Below, in pieces: positions 35,233 through 64,000 of a DNA stretch of 64,000 bases. A model generated the notes under the pieces. The model saw only the letters and a list, made by a program, of their open reading frames with translations, ran no database searches and had not been told where the DNA came from. The position numbers and the translations under genes were made by a program. Source of the DNA: Amphibalanus amphitrite (taxonomy: Eukaryota; Arthropoda; Thecostraca; Balanomorpha; Balanidae); contig NW_024881532.1 of assembly GCF_019059575.1 (NCBI RefSeq), positions 372,001 through 436,000 on the forward strand, in the 5' to 3' direction. The stretch's first letter is position 1. Every line of letters begins with the position of its first letter.

Positions 35233-36494
35233 AGAGTTGTATTGCCACCATGGGCGACCCCCAGTTATTGGTCGTCACCATGGCAACGCGAGTGTGACAT
35301 TGTTCAGCGGTTGGTTTGATCGACCCCCACCAAACACGATTTGGTAGCACTGTAATGACGCCTGCTGGGCGTGAAGTTTTCCCTTCACCATAGGGTTTAC
35401 ACACAAATTGGTCAAAGTTTGAGCCAGGATATACTAGTCTAAAAATGCAAAAAACGAATAAATTTTGGTATCAATAGATTCAGCATTTCATCGTGTGCCT
35501 CAAACCGTCCACCATTTGGCCTCAAAGGAGGTAAAAATTATTCAAAATCGAAGTTGAAAAGATGCTTTCTGAGCACATAATCTGGTAGCAATCACGTGAC
35601 CTGCTATAAGCAGCTTATCGATAATTTACAAACATAATTATTAAAATGCTGCTTTAAACAACATTAATCATACATTTTGAGCTTTCAGTACTTTAAATAA
35701 GGTCAAAACATCGCAAAACACAAAAGTTAATACAATAGTCACGTGGGTGTCAGGAAATGTCACAGGTGCTTCAAATTTGTGACTGGGGCTTTACTTTCAA
35801 ACATCGGATCTACCTGTTTCTTATAGGTATCTTGGGTTTGATCGGGGTCGATCTGTCGAGTGTTGGACGCATTGTAATGTAGCTCAATATAAATGACGTT
35901 TATTCCATGACGCTTTAGTTATATTGCACGAACTATGACCCACGGATAAGAATCACACACCTAGGTATAGTTATATTAGTAGGCATACCATCACCGTTTA
36001 CTGCTATCAGTACACCCCCGGCCCCCGCGGATGGATAGCGGATCGGGATCCACTAAAGCTCCACAAATCCACCAAAGCCCATCTCGACTGAAAGGCATAA
36101 ATTGGTTTCCTTTCTTTTCTTAAAGATGTCATTTTTATGCCTAAATAAAACATAAGTAAAGCTTGACTTGATATTATATCCTTGAAGCCAAGAAGCTTAG
36201 TAACAGGCGTTCCTCCGGAAAAGTGCATTCTGAAGCTAAAGTGATTGTACTTACCTACATACCTATAGTTGAACAGACCATGCAACCTTTTAACGAATTT
36301 CAATTGTTTTATATCGCGAAGGTAATAATTTATAGCAGACCATGTCCAGTGAACGTGATTTCGCACCGGGCGCATATCCTCCTTTGACCTATCCTGCGGT
36401 TGCTCTCGCAATCTAAAGTACTTTTGATATTTTGTCACGCATTGAACTCTTTGTAAAACGTTGTGACATATTTGACGCAATGCTCCATTGCGTT
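35233..36494. other. Intergenic, no gene recognised
   Basis: AT-rich sequence between the gypsy fragment and the EGF gene. The minus-strand frame at 36007-36510 (167 codons) has no recognisable motif. Confidence 0.45.
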
Positions 36495-36547
36495 TAGTTT
36501 CCATGTCCAAGATGGTGTGAAAATGTTATGGATATTTAGCGCCGGAT
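36495..36547. repeat. 53-bp direct repeat, copy 1
   Basis: TAGTTTCCATGTCCAAG..TTTAGCGCCGGAT. Identical to 37164-37216, 669 bp away. The pair brackets the first exon of the EGF gene. Confidence 0.8.
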
Positions 36548-36764
36548 TTTAAATATTTCATGAACATTAATGAAGATGAAATGAATTAAGGGATACCCTA
36601 TGTTATTGAAGTACGAACAGCAGATAGCAATTGATTATTGCTAACCGTTTTCATGGGAAAATACGTCGTGGCAGTAAATATCGAGAAAAGGGATCTGAAA
36701 CGGTTACATTACACTGAATTAGCCATGATCGGTAATATTCACATGTGTTCCATTTTCTACATGA

Positions 36765-36778
36765 TTGTTTTATATATT
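36765..36778 (+). promoter_or_regulatory. TATA-like sequence upstream of the EGF gene
   Basis: TTTATATATTATTT lies about 30 bp before the ATG at 36807. If it is a TATA box the leader would be very short, so a start further upstream is also possible. Confidence 0.2.
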
Positions 36779-36806
36779 ATTTACTTGATAAGATCAAGAT
36801 ATCGTC

Positions 36807-60871
<24,065 letters not shown>

Positions 60872-61041
60872 GTGGGTGACGTTTTGGCGAGAAGGACGGA
60901 CTGTGATGACAGGGTGGATAACGACTTTAAACGCTTTACTTAGAAGCTGACCGAAAGCTGGATCGAACCTCAATAATACTAAATGTAAGATGGCTTCGTT
61001 AAATAACCGCATCAACAAATCGGTGAAATCAATGATTGTAC
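60872..61041. other. EGF gene intron, left of the LINE cluster
   Basis: Short AT-rich stretch. Nothing recognised. Confidence 0.5.
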
Positions 61042-62311
61042 AGTCATCTTCATCTTCATCTTCATCTTCGTGTTATCGGGGCAAGAGGCACGATGTCCTG
61101 TAGGGCCCGTTCTCGCCGATTTCCATAACTTCACTTAGTACTCAGTCTGTTACAGGAGTGGAGTACCAGATCGACTCCCAGTGTGCATCCAGCCTGTTCT
61201 TAAAGACGTTGACTGAGGGCGAATGTACAATTTCTGCTGGAAGCCCGTTCCAATCGTTAATACACCGCACAGAAAATGAATTCAGTCTAGCACGGCAGGT
61301 TGCACGAGGCTTCCGTAGTTTAAGTGTGTGACCCCGAGTTCGCCTTTCAGGATTCGTTGCCAGAAGCTCTGAAGGATCAGTATCAACGTGGCCGTGCAGC
61401 ATCTTGTATGCGTGAATCATATCCATGCGTCTACGCCGATAGTACAGTGACGGGAGCTTCAGTCTCTTCAGCCTTTCAGGATATGGAAGGTGGCGGATGC
61501 TCACCACTAACTGGATGGCTCTTCTTTGAACCCTTTCGACTGCCTTCTGATCAGCTCTATTGAACGGACCCCAAACAAGACTGCTGAACTCCAGGTGAGG
61601 CCGCACGAGAGATTTGAACAGAAGAGGCAGGGTAAATTCATCTAAAAAGGCGAAGGACCGGCGGATGACCGCAAGAACTTGAGACGCTTTGAAGACCGCC
61701 GTAGACGCTTGCTGTCGAAACTTCAAGATTGAGTCGACCTGCACACCCAGGTCTCTCTCGACTGACGTGTTTGTCAGTCTGTCCGACCCCATTTGAAATG
61801 AGTGGTGGTCCTTGGCTGCACCAACATGAAGCACTTTGCACTTATTCTCGTTAAATGGCAGCTGCCAAGTTCTAGACCATTCCACGAGGGCGTTCAGGTC
61901 TGCCTGCAATGTCCGCACATCATGTTCAGAAGAGATGCCTGAGAACAGCTTTGTGTCATCTGCAAACATTCGCACATTTGAAGTGACAGCATCTGGCAAG
62001 TCATTGACATAGAGCAAGAAGAGCAATGGGCCCAACACTGAGCCTTGGGGCACACCACTGCGCACAGGGACCAAATCTGACAGGTTTCCATATAGGGACA
62101 CTTGCTGCATTCTGTCTTCCAGGAATGATTCAATCCAAGACAACACTCGGTCACCAATACCATAACAGCGCAGCTTGCCTATCAGTCTCTTGTGTGGGAC
62201 GGAGTCGAACGCCTTTCGGAAGTCAAGGTAAATCACTTCGACCTCCGTCTTGTCCTCCAACAGGCGGCTCCATGAGTCTATAGAGTCAAGCAGTTGCGTA
62301 TCACAAGATCG
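61042..62311 (-). mobile_element. Truncated second copy of the CR1-like LINE
   Basis: Nearly identical to 48,115-49,370: the 3' tail (CATCTT)n at 61,044-61,068, then the 3' region and the last ~389 codons of ORF2 (stop at 61142; sequence from SCDTQLLDSIDSW onward). It breaks off at 62311. Only a few substitutions separate the copies (for example QLVVS for RLVVS), so both are young. Confidence 0.9.
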
Positions 62312-64000
62312 TGATATCATCACCGAGAGAGAGGTTCTCCAAATACTAAATTCACTCGATCCTAACAAATCAACGGGCCCCGATGAAATTCCAGTAAAAC
62401 TTATCAAGTTAACCGCTCTCATCATCGCAGAACCATTGTCCAAACTTTTTAACATGTCACTAAGTCAGGGAATTTATCCATCGAAATTTAAAGAAGCAAA
62501 CATAAAACCAATTTTCAAAAACAAGGGATCACCTTCTGACTACACTTGTTACCGTCCCATCAGTATACTTTCATCGTTATCTAAAGTCTTCGAAAAAATT
62601 GTCTTCAAGGGTATATATTCCCATTTACTGAATCATTCTCTTTTGACCGACAAGCAGAGTGGGTACCGGCGTAGTCACAGTACAGAACAACAGCTTTTAT
62701 ACCTGACTCACAACTTGTACAAATCACTGGACATGGGACGAGACTTTACTGCTATCTACCTCGACATTTCTAAATACTTTGACAAGATCTGGCATGACGG
62801 ACTGTTGTACAAGAGTAAGCACGACTTCGGAATTACTGACTCACTTTTCGACTGGTTAAAATCATATCTTTGTGACAGGACACACCGAGTACGGATCAAC
62901 AGCACATTCTCGGCCACTAAAACAATAAATGCGGGCTGCCCGCAGGGATCCGTACTCGGGCCTTTGCTGGCACTTATGTATCTCGACGGACTTTCAAGAC
63001 GAATAAAGAATGACATTCTCTTTTTCGCTGACGACACATCTATCTACGCCTCGCACACGACAGCAGACATTGACGCCGTACAGCTATCACTACAACAAGA
63101 CCTCAACGAAATCCACAAATATGGTCGAGAATGGGCAATTACATTCAACGCTACGAAGACCATCCAACAAACATTTTCACACAGACATCAATACACACCA
63201 CCAAAGCTCACTTTCGAGGGCGCAAACGTACCCATTCATGAAACTCATACTCACCTAGGCTTGACACTTTCTAAGGACCTACGCTTCCACCAACACGTCA
63301 ATGCAATATGCAACAAGGTACACAAATCACTCAGTCCACTCTACTCCATTGCACGTTACATACCAAGGCCCATTCTCGACCAAATTTACAAGACGTATAT
63401 AAGACCTTACTTTGACTACTGTGACACAATATATGACGGACACATAACAATACAAGACGCTGCCCGACTTGACACGCTACAAAACAGAGCAGGGAGACTT
63501 GTGACGGGGGCTATGTTCAGGACGTCAACCGAAAAACTTCTACAAGACTTGGGCTGGGACAAACTGACTGTAAGACGACAAATACACAAACTCACTTTAT
63601 ATCATACACATAGGCGCGGGAGCCGGGGGGGCAGTGGGGGCAGCTTGCCCCCCCAACTCTGGGGCCGTGGGGGCGGTGCCCCCACAGCTTTGAGACGGAA
63701 TACCACACTTTTTTTGCAAATGTTTTCTTTTTTTGTTGAAAAAGCCGAGGGGTGAAAAATAAGTGGCCTAAAACCGGTGAGAAAACTAGATTTGGGGGTA
63801 CCCTAGGTTAATCTCTATTATGTTGTGCCCCCCCAGTCGGAAAGTAGTTCCCGCGCCCCTGATCATACATTCACTAATCCAAGACACCAAACGCCAAATT
63901 ATATCACGATGATCATGCCAGAAACACGTGCAGAAAACACCGGCAGAACACTACGCAACTCCAACACACACACCATGCCTCCCAACCGAACCACATCCTT
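62312..64000 (+). mobile_element. Second, different LINE (reverse transcriptase part), interrupted by a MITE
   Basis: Plus-strand frame DIITEREVLQILNSLDPNK, STGPDEIPVKLIK, CYRPISILSSLSKVFEKIV, SGYRRSHSTEQQLL, AIYLDISKYFDKIWH, AGCPQGSVLGPLLALMYLD, catalytic FADD at FADDTSIYAS, then a thumb region ending LTLYHT. The frame resumes after the MITE at 63870 and runs to the window edge with MIMPETRAENTGRTLRNSN. The sequence differs strongly from the CR1-like LINE. The 5' half (endonuclease) is missing. ISKYFDK has Tyr where AFD is usual. Confidence 0.85.
63609..63861. mobile_element. 253-bp hAT-type MITE inside the LINE
   Basis: Ends CATAGGCGCGGGA and TCCCGCGCCCCTG are inverted. An exact 8-bp target duplication ATCATACA flanks it (63601-63608, 63862-63869), the hAT hallmark. 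Removing the element and one duplicate would leave the LINE frame continuous. The interior is G-rich and C-rich with no ORF. Confidence 0.85.

Noticed and set aside
36007..36510. 167-codon minus-strand frame
   Set aside because: No motif, no splice context, and its first codons lie in the 53-bp direct repeat. I cannot support it as a gene, though a short unknown gene is not excluded.
62250..62311. N-terminal extension of the plus-strand LINE frame
   Set aside because: Those codons are antisense CR1-like LINE sequence joined by chance in frame.
61142..62455. 437-codon frame read as one protein
   Set aside because: Only the part below 62311 is LINE ORF2. The N-terminal part is antisense to the second LINE across the junction.

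Overview
The window looks like nuclear DNA of an animal, most likely an arthropod and possibly a crustacean. It has multi-exon genes with GT-AG introns, many transposon families, and a myosin VI tail that begins SPLV as I recall from insects. The species cannot be named from the sequence. Every exon below was built by reading splice sites and checking that codon phase carries from one exon to the next; no transcript or database was available.

Layout. (1) 1-30,063, minus strand: the class VI myosin gene (Myo6, the fly jaguar orthologue). Nineteen constitutive coding exons cover about 1,073 residues, from the start codon into the cargo-binding domain, and the 3' end runs off the left edge. A duplicated tail exon with its own ATG lies inside the gene and may mark a tail-only isoform. 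The introns hold a mariner-like element, a LINE 3' fragment, several MITEs and GC-rich low-complexity DNA. (2) 30,064-36,800: intergenic DNA between two divergent genes, with a second copy of one MITE and a 5'-truncated Ty3/gypsy fragment. (3) 36,807-60,871 and beyond, plus strand: a very large secreted protein gene. It has a signal-peptide exon and then 26 exons (at least 2,667 residues) made almost wholly of EGF-like domains. One exon carries 15 EGF domains, nine of them a near-identical 129-bp tandem array. The rest is a repeated 12-cysteine module of about 88 residues, mostly one per exon with phase 1 introns on both sides. The 3' end is not in the window. (4) Insertions in the EGF gene: a hAT-like MITE and a 2.6-kb near-perfect palindrome in intron 1, and a TTAA-flanked element split by a CR1-like LINE in the intron after exon 10. 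(5) 61,042-64,000: a truncated copy of the same LINE facing a second, different LINE, which is itself split by a 253-bp hAT-type MITE with an 8-bp target duplication.

The two host genes have no obvious shared pathway: one is a pointed-end-directed actin motor, the other a probable extracellular scaffold. The most unusual signals are the duplicated Myo6 tail exon with a private start, the palindrome ending 28 bp from a splice acceptor, the mixed architecture of the EGF gene, and a LINE whose two ORFs share one frame across a single TGA.
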